64,000 nucleotides of DNA, taken from Phytopseudomonas dryadis. Lineage in GTDB: Bacteria > Pseudomonadota > Gammaproteobacteria > Pseudomonadales > Pseudomonadaceae. Within the stretch, counting starts at the first letter, position 1. Each line of letters opens with the position of its first letter. The notes beneath the pieces were generated by a model. It was not told the origin of the DNA and made no database searches. It saw nothing but the letters and a program-made list of their open reading frames with translations. The position numbers were made by a program, and so were the translations under genes. Of this stretch, positions 1 to 8,438 are shown piece by piece. Location: the NCBI RefSeq assembly GCF_004327355.1, contig NZ_QJUM01000016.1:1-64000 (forward strand). The letters run 5' to 3'.

Positions 1-222
1 GTAGTGGTAATGAGGCGGGGGGCCACTCTACAGGCGAGGTCACGCAAGGTGCCTCCAGGAGCGAACGGCCTCCCCGGTAACTGCTTCCGTCATGGTTGTT
101 GACAGATAAGCTCAACATACAAGGAGCCCCGACCTCGGGGCGATAACGATGGCAGCCATGGCGCTGGGGCTTGCCGCTTCTTTCAAGCTACCATGCCGCC
201 ATCGCCATGACCCGAGTCGTGC
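1..222. other. Leader region upstream of dctB-like gene, no gene seen
   Basis: No convincing coding region is visible. The only structure I see is a short perfect inverted repeat, GCCCCGA at 126-132 and TCGGGGC at 135-141, with no T-run after it on either strand, so I do not call it a terminator. The stop codon at 208-210, in frame with the downstream kinase, limits how far that gene can extend upstream. Confidence 0.5.
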
Positions 223-1968
223 ATGTCCAGCCTGCTGTCGCGTTACCGCATCGTCGCCATCGTGCTGCTGGTCGTCCTCGGCCTGGCGGTCAGCCTCTGG
301 CTGGGCGGCCGCTATGCCGAGCAGCGCGCCTGGGCGGAGCGCAGCCACGAAGCCCATGGCCAGTTGCAGCTTTACGCCCAGTCTATCCAGACCCTGGTCG
401 ACCGCTACCGCTCGGTGCCGCAGTTGCTGTCCATGGACGGCGATATCCAGTCCCTGCTGCTGGCGCCGGAGGACCCGCAATTGCGCGACAAGCTCAATCG
501 CCGCCTCGAACAGCTCAATGTCGCCGCCGGTTCCAGCGTGCTCTACCTGATCGACCCCCAGGGCGTGACCCTGGCGGCCAGCAACTGGCAGGAGTGGAGC
601 AGTTTCGTCGGCAGCAACTATGGTTTCCGTCCGTATTTCCAGGATGCCCTGCACCGCACTGCCGGCCGCTATTTCGCCGTGGGCGTGACTACCGGCGTGC
701 CGGGCTATTTTCTTTCCCACGCCGTGTACGACGATGACGGCACGGTGATCGGCGTGCTGGTGGTCAAGCTCGAACTGGAGGAGCTGCAGCGCGAGTGGGT
801 CGGCCAGCCCGGCGTGCTGCTGGTGGCCGACAGCTATGGCGTGGTGATTCTCAGCAGCCGCCCGGCCTGGCGTTTCCGCGCCCTGGAAGAGCTCGACGAG
901 CTCGATCACGCCGAACTGGTGGAGGTGCGCAAGTACGCCGAACGCTCGCTGCAGACCTTGCCCAAACAGCCGGGGCGCCACTTCGACGGCGATGCCGACT
1001 GGATGCACATCGACGGCCCCGACGGGCGCCAGGCGTACCTGTGGCAGCGCCTGGAACTGCCCAGCGAGGCCTGGACGCTGCATTTGCTGATCGAGGAAAA
1101 CAGCCTCGGCAGCACCGCGCGCAGCTATCGCCTGGCGGCCGGCGGGGTCTGGCTGACCCTGGTGTTCCTCGTGCTGTTCCTGTTGCAGCGGCACAAGAAT
1201 CAGCGTTTGCAGGCCAGCATCCGGGAAAATCTGGAGCGTGAGGTGACGCTGCGCACCGCCGAGCTGCGCGAGGCCCAGGAAGGCCTGGTGCATGCGGCGA
1301 AGATGGCGGCGCTGGGGCAGATGTCGGCGGCCATGGCCCACGAGATCAACCAGCCGCTGACCGCCATCCAGATGCACCTGGGCAGCCTTGGCCTGCTGCT
1401 CGACAGCGGCCGTGAGGATGCCGTGCGCGAAGGCATGCAGCGCATCGACGGACTGTTGCAGCGCATGGCCGGCTTGACCGGGCACCTGAAGACCTTCGCC
1501 CGCAAGAGCCCGGGCGGCCTGTGCGAACGTCTGCTGCTCAGCGATGTGCTGGAGCAGGCCTTGCAACTGCTGGCACCGCGTCTGCGCAGCGAGCAGGTCG
1601 AACTGCGCCGCGAGATACGCGGCGAAGCCCGGGTCAGCGGTGACGCGATCCGCCTGGAACAGGTGCTGCTCAACTTGTTGAACAATGCCCTGGACGCCAT
1701 GCTCGACAGCCCCACGCGGGTGCTCGGCGTGCTGATCGAGGTGCAGGGCGACAGTTGCCTGCTGCGGGTCAGCGACAGTGGCGGCGGTATCCCCGAGGAA
1801 CACCTGGCCCATGTCTTCGAGCCCTTCTTCACCACCAAGCCGGTGGGCGAGGGGCTGGGCCTCGGCCTGGCGATCTCCTATGGCATCGTGCGTGACCTGG
1901 GCGGCAGCCTGGAGGCCGCCAACGGTGCCAATGGCGCCGTGTTCACCCTGCGCCTGCCCAGGCTCTGA
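223..1968 (+). CDS. dctB: DctB-type C4-dicarboxylate sensor histidine kinase
   Basis: Membrane sensor kinase of 581 residues. A first membrane segment lies at about residues 9-28, then a periplasmic dCache-like sensor domain to about 300 with the DctB-style [13 protein letters not shown] stretch near 127-139, a second membrane segment near 306-322, a coiled linker, and a cytoplasmic kinase core. The phosphorylation site is H373 in MAHEINQPL. The N box ([10 protein letters not shown]), G1 (DSGGGIP), F box (EPFFTTK) and G2 (GLGLGLAIS) are all present. An in-frame stop at 208-210 makes this ATG the first possible one. The sigma-54 response regulator follows 131 bases downstream on the same strand. 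DctB family members sense C4-dicarboxylates; the ligand here could be another organic acid carried by the TRAP system at 4736-8311 (inference). Confidence 0.88.
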   Translation: MSSLLSRYRIVAIVLLVVLGLAVSLWLGGRYAEQRAWAERSHEAHGQLQLYAQSIQTLVDRYRSVPQLLSMDGDIQSLLLAPEDPQLRDKLNRRLEQLNVAAGSSVLYLIDPQGVTLAASNWQEWSSFVGSNYGFRPYFQDALHRTAGRYFAVGVTTGVPGYFLSHAVYDDDGTVIGVLVVKLELEELQREWVGQPGVLLVADSYGVVILSSRPAWRFRALEELDELDHAELVEVRKYAERSLQTLPKQPGRHFDGDADWMHIDGPDGRQAYLWQRLELPSEAWTLHLLIEENSLGSTARSYRLAAGGVWLTLVFLVLFLLQRHKNQRLQASIRENLEREVTLRTAELREAQEGLVHAAKMAALGQMSAAMAHEINQPLTAIQMHLGSLGLLLDSGREDAVREGMQRIDGLLQRMAGLTGHLKTFARKSPGGLCERLLLSDVLEQALQLLAPRLRSEQVELRREIRGEARVSGDAIRLEQVLLNLLNNALDAMLDSPTRVLGVLIEVQGDSCLLRVSDSGGGIPEEHLAHVFEPFFTTKPVGEGLGLGLAISYGIVRDLGGSLEAANGANGAVFTLRLPRL

Positions 1969-2099
1969 AAGAGGGGCCCGAGCCCTGGGGCGGCTATGCC
2001 GTGGCCCGTTCCTTGCCGGACAGGTGGCGGGCCTGTGCCACCGACTTACCCCGGGAAAACAACCTGACGTTACACTGCGTCGTCGAATCAGGAGGTGGT

Positions 2100-3443
2100 A
2101 TGGACGGTCAGGTCATAGTGGTCGATGACGAAGCGGCGATTCGCGAAGCCGTGCAGCAATGGCTGGAGTTGTCCGGTTTCAGCGTGCAGACCTGCGCCAA
2201 CGCGGCCCAGGCCCTGGCGCTGGTCGAGCGCGACTTTCCCGGCGTGGTGATCAGCGATGTACGCATGCCCGGTACCGACGGCCTGCAACTGCTCGCCAAG
2301 CTGATCGAGCGCGATCGCGATCTGCCGGTGATCATGGTCACCGGCCATGGCGATGTGCCCATGGCCGTGCAGGCGCTGAAGCAGGGCGCCTACGACTTCA
2401 TCGAGAAGCCCTTCACCCCCGATCGTCTGCTCGACACCGTGCGCCGTGCCCTGGAGAAGCGGCGCCTGGTCTGCGAGAACCGCCGGCTGCGGCAACAGTT
2501 CGCCCTCAAGGACGATATCGCCGCGCAGCTGCTCGGCGTATCGCGGCCCATGGAGCGTTTGCGCCGGCAGATCCTGGAGCTGGCCGGCACCTCGGTGAAC
2601 ATCCTCATCCGCGGCGAAACCGGTTGTGGCAAGGAGCGCGTGGCGCGTTGCCTGCACGACTTCAGCGAGCGTGCCGACAAACCCTTCGTGGCGCTCAATT
2701 GCGCGGCGATCCCCGAGCACCTGTTCGAGAGCGAGCTGTTCGGTCACGAGACCGGCGCCTTCACCGGCGCCCAGAGCAAGCGTATCGGCCGCATCGAGCA
2801 TGCCGATGGCGGCACCCTGTTTCTCGACGAAGTGGAAAGCCTGCCCCTGGCCCAGCAGGTCAAGCTGCTGCGCGTGCTGCAGGAGAAGACCCTGGAGCGC
2901 CTGGGTTCCAACCGCAGCATCCGCGTCGACCTGCGGGTCATCAGCGCGGTCAAGCCGGACCTGCAGGGCGAGGTCAAGGCCGGGCGGTTCCGCGAGGATC
3001 TGCTGTATCGGCTGAATGTCGCCACCCTGCAGATACCGCCGCTGCGCGAGCGGCGCGAAGACATCCCGCTGCTGTTCGAGCACTTCGCCCTGGATGCCGC
3101 CAGCCGTCACGGACGCGAGCTGACCCCGCTGAGCCCGGCCGAGCTGGCCGGCCTGCTCGGCCATGACTGGCCGGGCAACGTACGCGAGCTGATCAACGCC
3201 GCGGAACGGCATGCCCTGGGCCTCGACACCTCGGCCTGGGAAAGCGGCGGCCAGGCGCTGGCGCAGCAGATGGAGGCCTTCGAGGCGCAGTGCCTGCACA
3301 ACGCCTTGTTGCGCTGCCAGGGCAGCATCCTGCAGACCATGGAGTTGCTGCAGCTGCCGCGACGTACCCTCAACGAGAAGATGCAGCGCCACGGCCTGCA
3401 GCGCAGCCATTATCGGCCGGCGGGCAGTCCTGACGACGACTAG
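2100..3443 (+). CDS. dctD: DctD-type sigma-54-dependent response regulator
   Basis: Response regulator of 447 residues that activates sigma-54 promoters. The receiver domain spans about 1-120 with phospho-acceptor D53 (ISDVRMPG). The AAA+ domain follows with Walker A GETGCGKE at 172-179 and the sigma-54-contacting GAFTGA loop at 219-224. A Fis-type helix-turn-helix closes the protein. I chose the ATG at 2100 because it has a strong GGAGGTG ribosome site just upstream and gives the usual DctD N-terminus. An upstream ATG at 2001 would add 33 residues unlike the family. It forms a pair with the kinase upstream. A TGGCAC-N5-CTGCT sigma-54 promoter at 4525-4540, ahead of the TRAP genes, is a plausible target. 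Confidence 0.88.
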   Translation: MDGQVIVVDDEAAIREAVQQWLELSGFSVQTCANAAQALALVERDFPGVVISDVRMPGTDGLQLLAKLIERDRDLPVIMVTGHGDVPMAVQALKQGAYDFIEKPFTPDRLLDTVRRALEKRRLVCENRRLRQQFALKDDIAAQLLGVSRPMERLRRQILELAGTSVNILIRGETGCGKERVARCLHDFSERADKPFVALNCAAIPEHLFESELFGHETGAFTGAQSKRIGRIEHADGGTLFLDEVESLPLAQQVKLLRVLQEKTLERLGSNRSIRVDLRVISAVKPDLQGEVKAGRFREDLLYRLNVATLQIPPLRERREDIPLLFEHFALDAASRHGRELTPLSPAELAGLLGHDWPGNVRELINAAERHALGLDTSAWESGGQALAQQMEAFEAQCLHNALLRCQGSILQTMELLQLPRRTLNEKMQRHGLQRSHYRPAGSPDDD

Positions 3444-3466
3444 GAGATCGGCTTCGCCAACGGGTG

Positions 3467-3823
3467 TCATGCCCCTCTGGACGGGAGATGCCGCTTGACC
3501 TCCATTGCCTCATGCAGCAGGCGAACGATCTCCACCACCTGATCCGCACCGAGTCGATAGAACACGACGTGCCTTGGTCGAGCGATCCTGCCGCCGGCTG
3601 CCTTGCCACGGCAGTAGATAAGATGAAGGCTGCGAATACCCTCGGCGAGTTCGTCTCGAGCCAGGCTGCCAATCCGCTCCGGCTGCTCTGCGAACGATCC
3701 GAATGCCGTCAGGATCAGGCTCTGGTAGCGGCGTCTGGCTTGCGGGCCGAACTGGACCTGGGTGTAGCCAAGCGCGTCGACGATGTCGTCACGGGCAGCA
3801 TGGGTGATTCGGTACTGGGCCAT
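3467..3823 (-). CDS. parE: RelE/ParE-family toxin
   Basis: Small basic protein of 118 residues with the RelE/ParE fold pattern: an N-terminal helical hairpin (AARDDIVDALGYT, FGPQARRRYQSLI), then a beta-sheet segment (IRSLHLIYCRG, RHVVFYRLGADQVVEIVRLLHE). ParE toxins inhibit DNA gyrase, while RelE relatives cut mRNA; the ParD partner makes gyrase the likelier target, but this cannot be settled from sequence alone. It starts two bases after the stop of the antitoxin gene on the same strand, so the two are translationally coupled. It lies convergent to the dctD-like gene with only 23 bases between the stops. Confidence 0.82.
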   Translation of the reverse strand: MAQYRITHAARDDIVDALGYTQVQFGPQARRRYQSLILTAFGSFAEQPERIGSLARDELAEGIRSLHLIYCRGKAAGGRIARPRHVVFYRLGADQVVEIVRLLHEAMEVKRHLPSRGA

Positions 3824-3825
3824 GC

Positions 3826-4104
3826 TCAGGGCCTGTCATCGGCCTGCTGGCCGAGCGCCTCGAGGTACTGCTCCAGGTTCTCGCTGTTGACGAGGTCGAA
3901 TTGGCCGCTTTCCAGCTGCATGATTGCGCGAGAGGTGGCATTTCTGAGGGCTTCCACCTTGGCGGCTTCTTCAGCCTCTTGCTGCAACAGAAGGCGAAGA
4001 CCTGCGCGAATCACTTCGCTGGCGTTCTGGTAGCGACCTGCGGTCACCAGGTTCTCGATACCCTGTTCCAGCGGTTCCGGTAGGACGACGTTTCTGGTGG
4101 ACAT
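3826..4104 (-). CDS. parD: ParD-family ribbon-helix-helix antitoxin
   Basis: Protein of 92 residues with an N-terminal ribbon-helix-helix DNA-binding region (NVVLPEPLEQGIENLV, then GRYQNASEVIRAGLRLL), matching ParD/CopG antitoxins. The acidic C-terminal half would wrap the ParE toxin. GGAG lies eight bases before the ATG. It is the first gene of the two-gene module, as is usual for ParDE. A perfect 9-base inverted repeat sits 25-43 bases upstream of the start (4129-4147) and is the obvious candidate for autoregulation by the ParD or ParDE complex. Confidence 0.85.
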   Translation of the reverse strand: MSTRNVVLPEPLEQGIENLVTAGRYQNASEVIRAGLRLLLQQEAEEAAKVEALRNATSRAIMQLESGQFDLVNSENLEQYLEALGQQADDRP

Positions 4105-4128
4105 CTGCTGTGCTCCAACTCATAGGGC

Positions 4129-4147
4129 GATGGCATATTATGCCATC
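4129..4147 (-). promoter_or_regulatory. Candidate ParD/ParDE operator
   Basis: A perfect inverted repeat, GATGGCATA, one base, TATGCCATC, lies just upstream of parD. On the minus strand it overlaps a TAATAT/CATAAT-like -10 element. Ribbon-helix-helix antitoxins normally repress their own promoter through such palindromes, so an operator role is inferred from position and symmetry. Confidence 0.6.
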
Positions 4148-4220
4148 AGGCTCATAAAAGACATGGTCCGGTGCACGCCTCGGCCGCTTCTGGCTGCGCC
4201 GTTGTCCGCCCGAACCGAGG

Positions 4221-4293
4221 TCGTAGCCTGGGTCGAGCGCAGCGATACCCAGGTTGCCCTGTCCCGGGTGTCGCTGCGCTCGACCCGAGCTAC
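4221..4293. repeat. REP-like long hairpin, family B copy 1
   Basis: The two arms, starting GTAGCCTGGGTCGAGCGCAG and ending in CGCTGCGCTCGACCCGAGCTAC-like sequence, form an imperfect stem of about 28 base pairs around a short centre. Related sequence occurs at 49254-49323 and, as a half copy, at 51726-51760. It lies in the 630-base gap between parD and the TRAP binding-protein gene. Confidence 0.7.
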
Positions 4294-4524
4294 ACGAAAA
4301 GGAGGTTCGGCACGGACCCCGTAGCTTGCCATGCTCCGCCTGTGTCGCGATGGCAGTCGCGACATTGCGAGCGCCGCGGCTGAGGCGTTTTCGGAGCGGC
4401 TACCGTCCGACTGGGTACGAATAAGCGGAATCTTGCCGGTCGATGCCCCGCCAATCGGCGGTGTTTCGCTGGTTTCAGACCGCTGGAAATGCCCGGGCCG
4501 CCCTGGGCAGGGGGTTTCCCGCGC

Positions 4525-4540
4525 TGGCACGGCATCTGCT
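4525..4540 (+). promoter_or_regulatory. Sigma-54 (-24/-12) promoter for TRAP operon
   Basis: TGGCAC, five bases, CTGCT matches the sigma-54 consensus TGGCAC-N5-TTGCA. The -24 GG and -12 GC dinucleotides are at the canonical spacing. Transcription would start near 4551, leaving a leader of about 185 bases before the ATG at 4736. A DctD-like sigma-54 activator is encoded 1 kb upstream. The gap 4105-4735 otherwise holds only the ParD operator and the family B repeat; I found no convincing upstream activator palindrome by eye. Confidence 0.62.
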
Positions 4541-4735
4541 ATGGAACCCTTGCAACCGTCGCTCGATGCGCCGGTGACCATAAGAAAGACAAGAGGTCGT
4601 CCATGAAGCGCCATGCCCCCGCGGGTTCGTCCCGCGCAGCCCACTGCTGTGGGCGATCCCTGTCTTTCTCCGTCATGCCGGGTGTCCTCCTGTCCGAGCG
4701 CCCTCTCTGCATAAGAACAATCACGGAGATATCCC

Positions 4736-5692
4736 ATGCGACTGACCAAGCGCTTCAGCCTCTTCGCCGCCGCCGCGGCCTTCACTGCCAGTACCGCGGT
4801 GCTCGCCGCGCCGACCTTCATCAACGTGCTCACCGGTGGCACCAGCGGGGTCTATTACCCGATCGGCGTGGCGCTGTCGCAGCTCTACGGCAACGGCATC
4901 CCCGGCGCCAAGACCTCGGTACAGGCGACCAAGGCCTCGGTGGAGAACCTCAACCTGCTGCAGGCCGGCCGCGGTGAACTGGCCTTCGCCCTCGGCGATT
5001 CGGTGGACGATGCCTGGAACGGCGTCGAGGATGCCGGCTTCAAGGCGCCGCTGAAGAAACTGCGGGCCATCGCCGCCACCTACCCGAACTACATCCAGAT
5101 CGTCGCCAGCAAGGAGTCCGGGATCAAGACCCTGGAAGACCTCAAGGGCAAGCGCATCTCGGTCGGTGCGCCGAAGTCCGGCACCGAGCTCAACGCGCGG
5201 GCGATCTTCAAGGCCGCCGGCCTGACCTACAAGGACATGGGCCGCGTCGAATTCATGCCTTATGCCGAGTCGGTCGAGCTGATCAAGAACCGCCAGCTGG
5301 ACGCCACCCTGCAGTCCTCGGGCCTGGGCATGGCGGCGATCCGCGACCTGGCCTCGATGGTGCCGATCACCTTCGTGGCGATCCCCGAAGAGGTGGTGGC
5401 CAAGATCGGCAGCAGCGCCTACCAGCCGATGGTCATTCCGGCCAACACCTATGACGGTCAGGTCGAGGACGTGCCGACCGCCGCGATCATCAACATCCTG
5501 GTCAGCCATGAAGGCGTCGACGACGAAATCGCCTACCAGATGACCAAGCTGATGTTCGACAACCTGCCGCGCCTGGCCAACTCGCACTCGGCGGCCAAGG
5601 ACATCCAGCTGGAAAACGCCACCGAAGGCCTGCCGATCCCTCTGCACCCCGGTGCCGAGCGCTTCTACAAGGAAGCCGGCGTTCTGCAGTGA
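4736..5692 (+). CDS. TAXI-family TRAP transporter solute-binding protein
   Basis: Periplasmic binding protein of 318 residues, with a signal peptide at 1-24 (cleavage after AVLA). The mature N-terminus, with NVLTGGTSGVYYPIG, is the TAXI-family hallmark, followed by the expected LEDLKGKRISVGAPKSGTE segment. A GGAGATAT ribosome site precedes the ATG. TAXI proteins deliver organic acids such as alpha-ketoglutarate or glutamate to a fused TRAP permease, here encoded by the next gene after a 205-base gap containing an inverted repeat. The sigma-54 promoter at 4525 and the DctBD-like pair upstream suggest induction by an external organic acid. The substrate itself cannot be read from the sequence. 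Confidence 0.88.
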   Translation: MRLTKRFSLFAAAAAFTASTAVLAAPTFINVLTGGTSGVYYPIGVALSQLYGNGIPGAKTSVQATKASVENLNLLQAGRGELAFALGDSVDDAWNGVEDAGFKAPLKKLRAIAATYPNYIQIVASKESGIKTLEDLKGKRISVGAPKSGTELNARAIFKAAGLTYKDMGRVEFMPYAESVELIKNRQLDATLQSSGLGMAAIRDLASMVPITFVAIPEEVVAKIGSSAYQPMVIPANTYDGQVEDVPTAAIINILVSHEGVDDEIAYQMTKLMFDNLPRLANSHSAAKDIQLENATEGLPIPLHPGAERFYKEAGVLQ

Positions 5693-5759
5693 ATGCCGAA
5701 CCGTAGGGCGGGTCGGGCCGCGCAGGCTAGCGACGCCGGACGCAGTCATGGCGCGTCGC

Positions 5760-5804
5760 GTAACCCACCAAGCGCTAGTCGGCGTGGCATCAGTGGTGGG
5801 TTAC
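5760..5804. repeat. Inverted repeat inside the TRAP operon, family C
   Basis: GTAACCCACCA at 5760-5770 and TGGTGGGTTAC at 5794-5804 are perfect 11-base arms. The flanks (GTAGGGCGGGT near 5704, ACCCACCCGAC near 5854) give further weak symmetry. This sequence type is common between Pseudomonas genes. Here it sits between two genes of one presumed operon, so its hairpin could reduce read-through to the permease or stabilise the upstream message. Confidence 0.6.
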
Positions 5805-5897
5805 GGCGCAGTCGTGATCGCAGTGTTCGTGCAGCCGGTTACAGGCGCCTGACCCACCCGACGAAACCGTATCCCTCTTGCCTGAGGCACGACCATC

Positions 5898-7922
5898 ATG
5901 AGTGAACATCAAGGGCTCAACAGCAGCCCCAACGAATGGCCGCGGACGTTGTTCTACGTCGCCCTGCTGTTCTCGACCTACCAGATCATCACCGCGGCTT
6001 TTCACCCGGTCTCCAGCCAGGTGCTGCGCGCCGGGCATATCGGCTTCCTGCTGCTGATGGTCTATCTGTGCTACCCGCTCGCTGGCAAGTCGCGTCCGTG
6101 GCAGCCCCTGGCCTGGCTGCTGGGCCTGGCCGGCATGGCCACCTTCGCCTACCAGTGGATCTTCGAGGCCGATCTGGTCCAGCGCTCGGGGGATCTGAGC
6201 ACGGCCGACATGGTCGTCGGCATCGTCCTGATGGTGCTGATCTTCGAGGCGGCGCGGCGGGTCATGGGCATCGCCCTGCCGATCGTCTGCGGGGCCTTTC
6301 TCGCCTATGGCCTGTTCGGCGAATACATGCCCGGCGACCTGGCCCACCGTGGCTACGGCTTCGACCAGATCATCAACCAGCTGGCCTTCGGCACCGAGGG
6401 CTTCTACGGCACGCCGACCTATGTCTCGGCCACCTACATCTTCCTGTTCATCCTGTTCGGCGCCTTCCTCGAGCAGGCCGGGATGATCAGGTTGTTCACC
6501 GATTTCGCCATGGGCATGTTCGGCCACCGCACCGGCGGCCCGGCCAAGGTCTCGGTGGTGTCCTCGGTGCTGATGGGCACCATTACCGGCTCCGGCGTGG
6601 CCAACGTGGTCACCACCGGCCAGTTCACCATCCCGCTGATGAAACGCTTCGGCTACAAGGCGGCCTTCGCCGGCGGCATCGAGGCCACCGCCAGCATGGG
6701 CAGCCAGATCATGCCGCCGGTGATGGGTGCGGTGGCCTTCATCATGGCCGAGACCATCAACGTGCCCTTCGTCGAGGTGGCCAAGGCGGCGCTGATCCCG
6801 GCCTGCCTGTACTTCGGCTCGATCTTCTGGATGGTTCACCTGGAGGCCATGAAGCACAACCTCAAGGGCCTGCCGAAAGACCAGTGCCCGAGCGTCTGGG
6901 AGGCGGTGAAGAAGCGCTGGTTCCTGCTGATCCCGCTGGTGGTGCTGGTGTACCTGCTGTTCTCCGGCTTCACGCCGATGTTCTCCGGCACCGTGGGCCT
7001 GGCGCTGACCGCCATCGTCATTCTCGGCTCGGCGATCATCCTGCGCTTCGATTCGTTCTGGTTGCGCATGGCCTTCTGGGTGGCGCTGGGGGTGCTCTGC
7101 GCCGGCTTCTTCCAGCTCGGCATCGGGGTGATCTTCGGCGTCATCGCGGTGCTGGTGGCGACCTGCTGGTTCATCAAGGGCGGTCGCGAAACCCTGCGCG
7201 CCTGCGTCTTCGCCCTGGCCGAAGGCGCCCGCCACGCGGTGCCGGTGGGCATCGCCTGCGCCCTGGTCGGGGTGATCATCGGCATCGTCTCGCTGACCGG
7301 CATCGCCACCACCTTCGCCGGCTACATCCTCGCCGTGGGCCAGGACAACCTGTTCCTCTCGCTGGTGCTGACGATGATCACCTGCCTGATCCTCGGCATG
7401 GGCATCCCGACCATCCCCAACTACATCATCACCAGCGCCATCGCCGCGCCGGCGCTGCTGGACCTGGGCGTGCCGCTGATCGTCTCGCACATGTTCGTCT
7501 TCTACTTCGGCCTGATGGCCGACCTGACGCCGCCGGTGGCCCTGGCCTGCTTCGCCGCGGCGCCGATCGCCAAGGAAAACGGCATGAAGATCAGCCTGGT
7601 GGCGGTGCGCGTGGCCATCGCCGGTTTCATCGTGCCGTTCATGGCGGTCTACGACCCGGCGCTGATGATGCAGGGCGACAGCTGGACTGCGACGATCTAC
7701 ATGGTGATCAAGGCGATGTTCGCCGTGGGTCTGTGGGGCATCGCCGTGGTCGGCTACTACAGCGCACCAATGGCCTGGTGGGAGCGACTGGTGGCGTTCA
7801 TCGCCGGTTTCAGCCTGGTGCTGGCAATGCCGTGGACCGATGAGGCGGGCTATGCCATCGGCATCCTGCTGATCGCCCAGCATGTCTGGCGCGTTCGCCG
7901 CCGCACGTTGGCCGCCGCGTGA
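5898..7922 (+). CDS. TAXI-type fused TRAP transporter permease
   Basis: Inner-membrane permease of 674 residues that fuses the small (DctQ-like) and large (DctM-like) TRAP subunits, the normal arrangement for TAXI systems. The N-terminal hydrophobic segments make up the DctQ part (to about residue 140). The DctM part contains the conserved TGSGVANVVTTGQFTIPLMK region and the LGMGIPTIPNYII loop, with many membrane spans. TRAP systems are driven by the sodium or proton gradient rather than ATP. The stop codon overlaps the GTG start of the DUF1850 gene (GTGA), which indicates tight coupling. Confidence 0.9.
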   Translation: MSEHQGLNSSPNEWPRTLFYVALLFSTYQIITAAFHPVSSQVLRAGHIGFLLLMVYLCYPLAGKSRPWQPLAWLLGLAGMATFAYQWIFEADLVQRSGDLSTADMVVGIVLMVLIFEAARRVMGIALPIVCGAFLAYGLFGEYMPGDLAHRGYGFDQIINQLAFGTEGFYGTPTYVSATYIFLFILFGAFLEQAGMIRLFTDFAMGMFGHRTGGPAKVSVVSSVLMGTITGSGVANVVTTGQFTIPLMKRFGYKAAFAGGIEATASMGSQIMPPVMGAVAFIMAETINVPFVEVAKAALIPACLYFGSIFWMVHLEAMKHNLKGLPKDQCPSVWEAVKKRWFLLIPLVVLVYLLFSGFTPMFSGTVGLALTAIVILGSAIILRFDSFWLRMAFWVALGVLCAGFFQLGIGVIFGVIAVLVATCWFIKGGRETLRACVFALAEGARHAVPVGIACALVGVIIGIVSLTGIATTFAGYILAVGQDNLFLSLVLTMITCLILGMGIPTIPNYIITSAIAAPALLDLGVPLIVSHMFVFYFGLMADLTPPVALACFAAAPIAKENGMKISLVAVRVAIAGFIVPFMAVYDPALMMQGDSWTATIYMVIKAMFAVGLWGIAVVGYYSAPMAWWERLVAFIAGFSLVLAMPWTDEAGYAIGILLIAQHVWRVRRRTLAAA

Positions 7923-8311
7923 TCGGCCTGTGCCTGGGCCTGGCCGGGGCGGTGTGGGCGCAAGTGCCCACAGCGACCTTCACCCTGGCCTGGACGCACA
8001 GTATCGAGAAGATCCGCTGGGAAGAGGATTACCGGGTCGACGCCAAAGGGCTGCAGCTCGGCGAGGCGCGGGTTCGCGGCACGGGCGCCGGGATGGAGAT
8101 CCCCAGCGGCGCCCAGTTGCGCAACGGCGCCTGGTACTACCGGCGCGAACTGCCGCCGCTGCAACCCCTGCGTCTGGGGCGCACGCCCGAGGCCGGGGAC
8201 TACCAGCTGTGCCTCGAACAGGGCTGCCAACCCCTGAGCAGCTGGCTCGGCCCGCCGAAGGCGAGTCAGCCAGCCGTGGAGTTATGGAGCTGCGAGTTGG
8301 CGGGCGACTGA
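7919..8311 (+). CDS. DUF1850 protein of the TAXI-TRAP operon
   Basis: Protein of 130 residues with a short hydrophobic, signal-like N-terminus (LCLGLAGAVWA) and the DUF1850 core TLAWTHSIEKIRWEEDYRV. DUF1850 proteins are encoded next to TAXI-type TRAP permeases; their function is not established. The GTG start overlaps the permease stop by four bases (GTGA), so translation is coupled. It is probably periplasmic or membrane-tethered. The operon ends here, followed by the family E inverted repeat at 8344-8419. Confidence 0.75.
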   Translation: MIGLCLGLAGAVWAQVPTATFTLAWTHSIEKIRWEEDYRVDAKGLQLGEARVRGTGAGMEIPSGAQLRNGAWYYRRELPPLQPLRLGRTPEAGDYQLCLEQGCQPLSSWLGPPKASQPAVELWSCELAGD

Positions 8312-8343
8312 AAGGCGGTAGCGGCCTTCGGCCTTCGATCAAA

Positions 8344-8419
8344 AACGCTTGAGGCTGGAAAGCTGGACGAAAGAGCCTATGCGGTTTGCTTGTCGTTCAG
8401 CCTCCAGCCTCCAGCGCTC
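8344..8419. repeat. Intergenic inverted repeat, family E copy 1
   Basis: The left arm (CGCTTGAGGCTGGAAAGCTGG) is answered by the right arm (CAGCCTCCAGCCTCCAGCG). It lies between the convergent DUF1850 and ion-channel genes. A closely related element lies at 54651-54730, downstream of uvrD. A bidirectional terminator role is possible but there is no clean T-run. Confidence 0.6.
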
Positions 8420-8438
8420 CTAATCGGCCGTCCGCTGA

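Noticed and set aside
4138-4842. Open frames on both strands between parD and the TAXI gene
   Set aside because: They cross a REP-like hairpin and a sigma-54 promoter, lack ribosome sites and have scattered composition.
5790-7883. A 697-codon open frame opposite the TRAP permease
   Set aside because: It is rich in His, Gln, Arg and Asp with no hydrophobic core or motif, as expected antisense to a membrane protein gene with GC-biased third positions.
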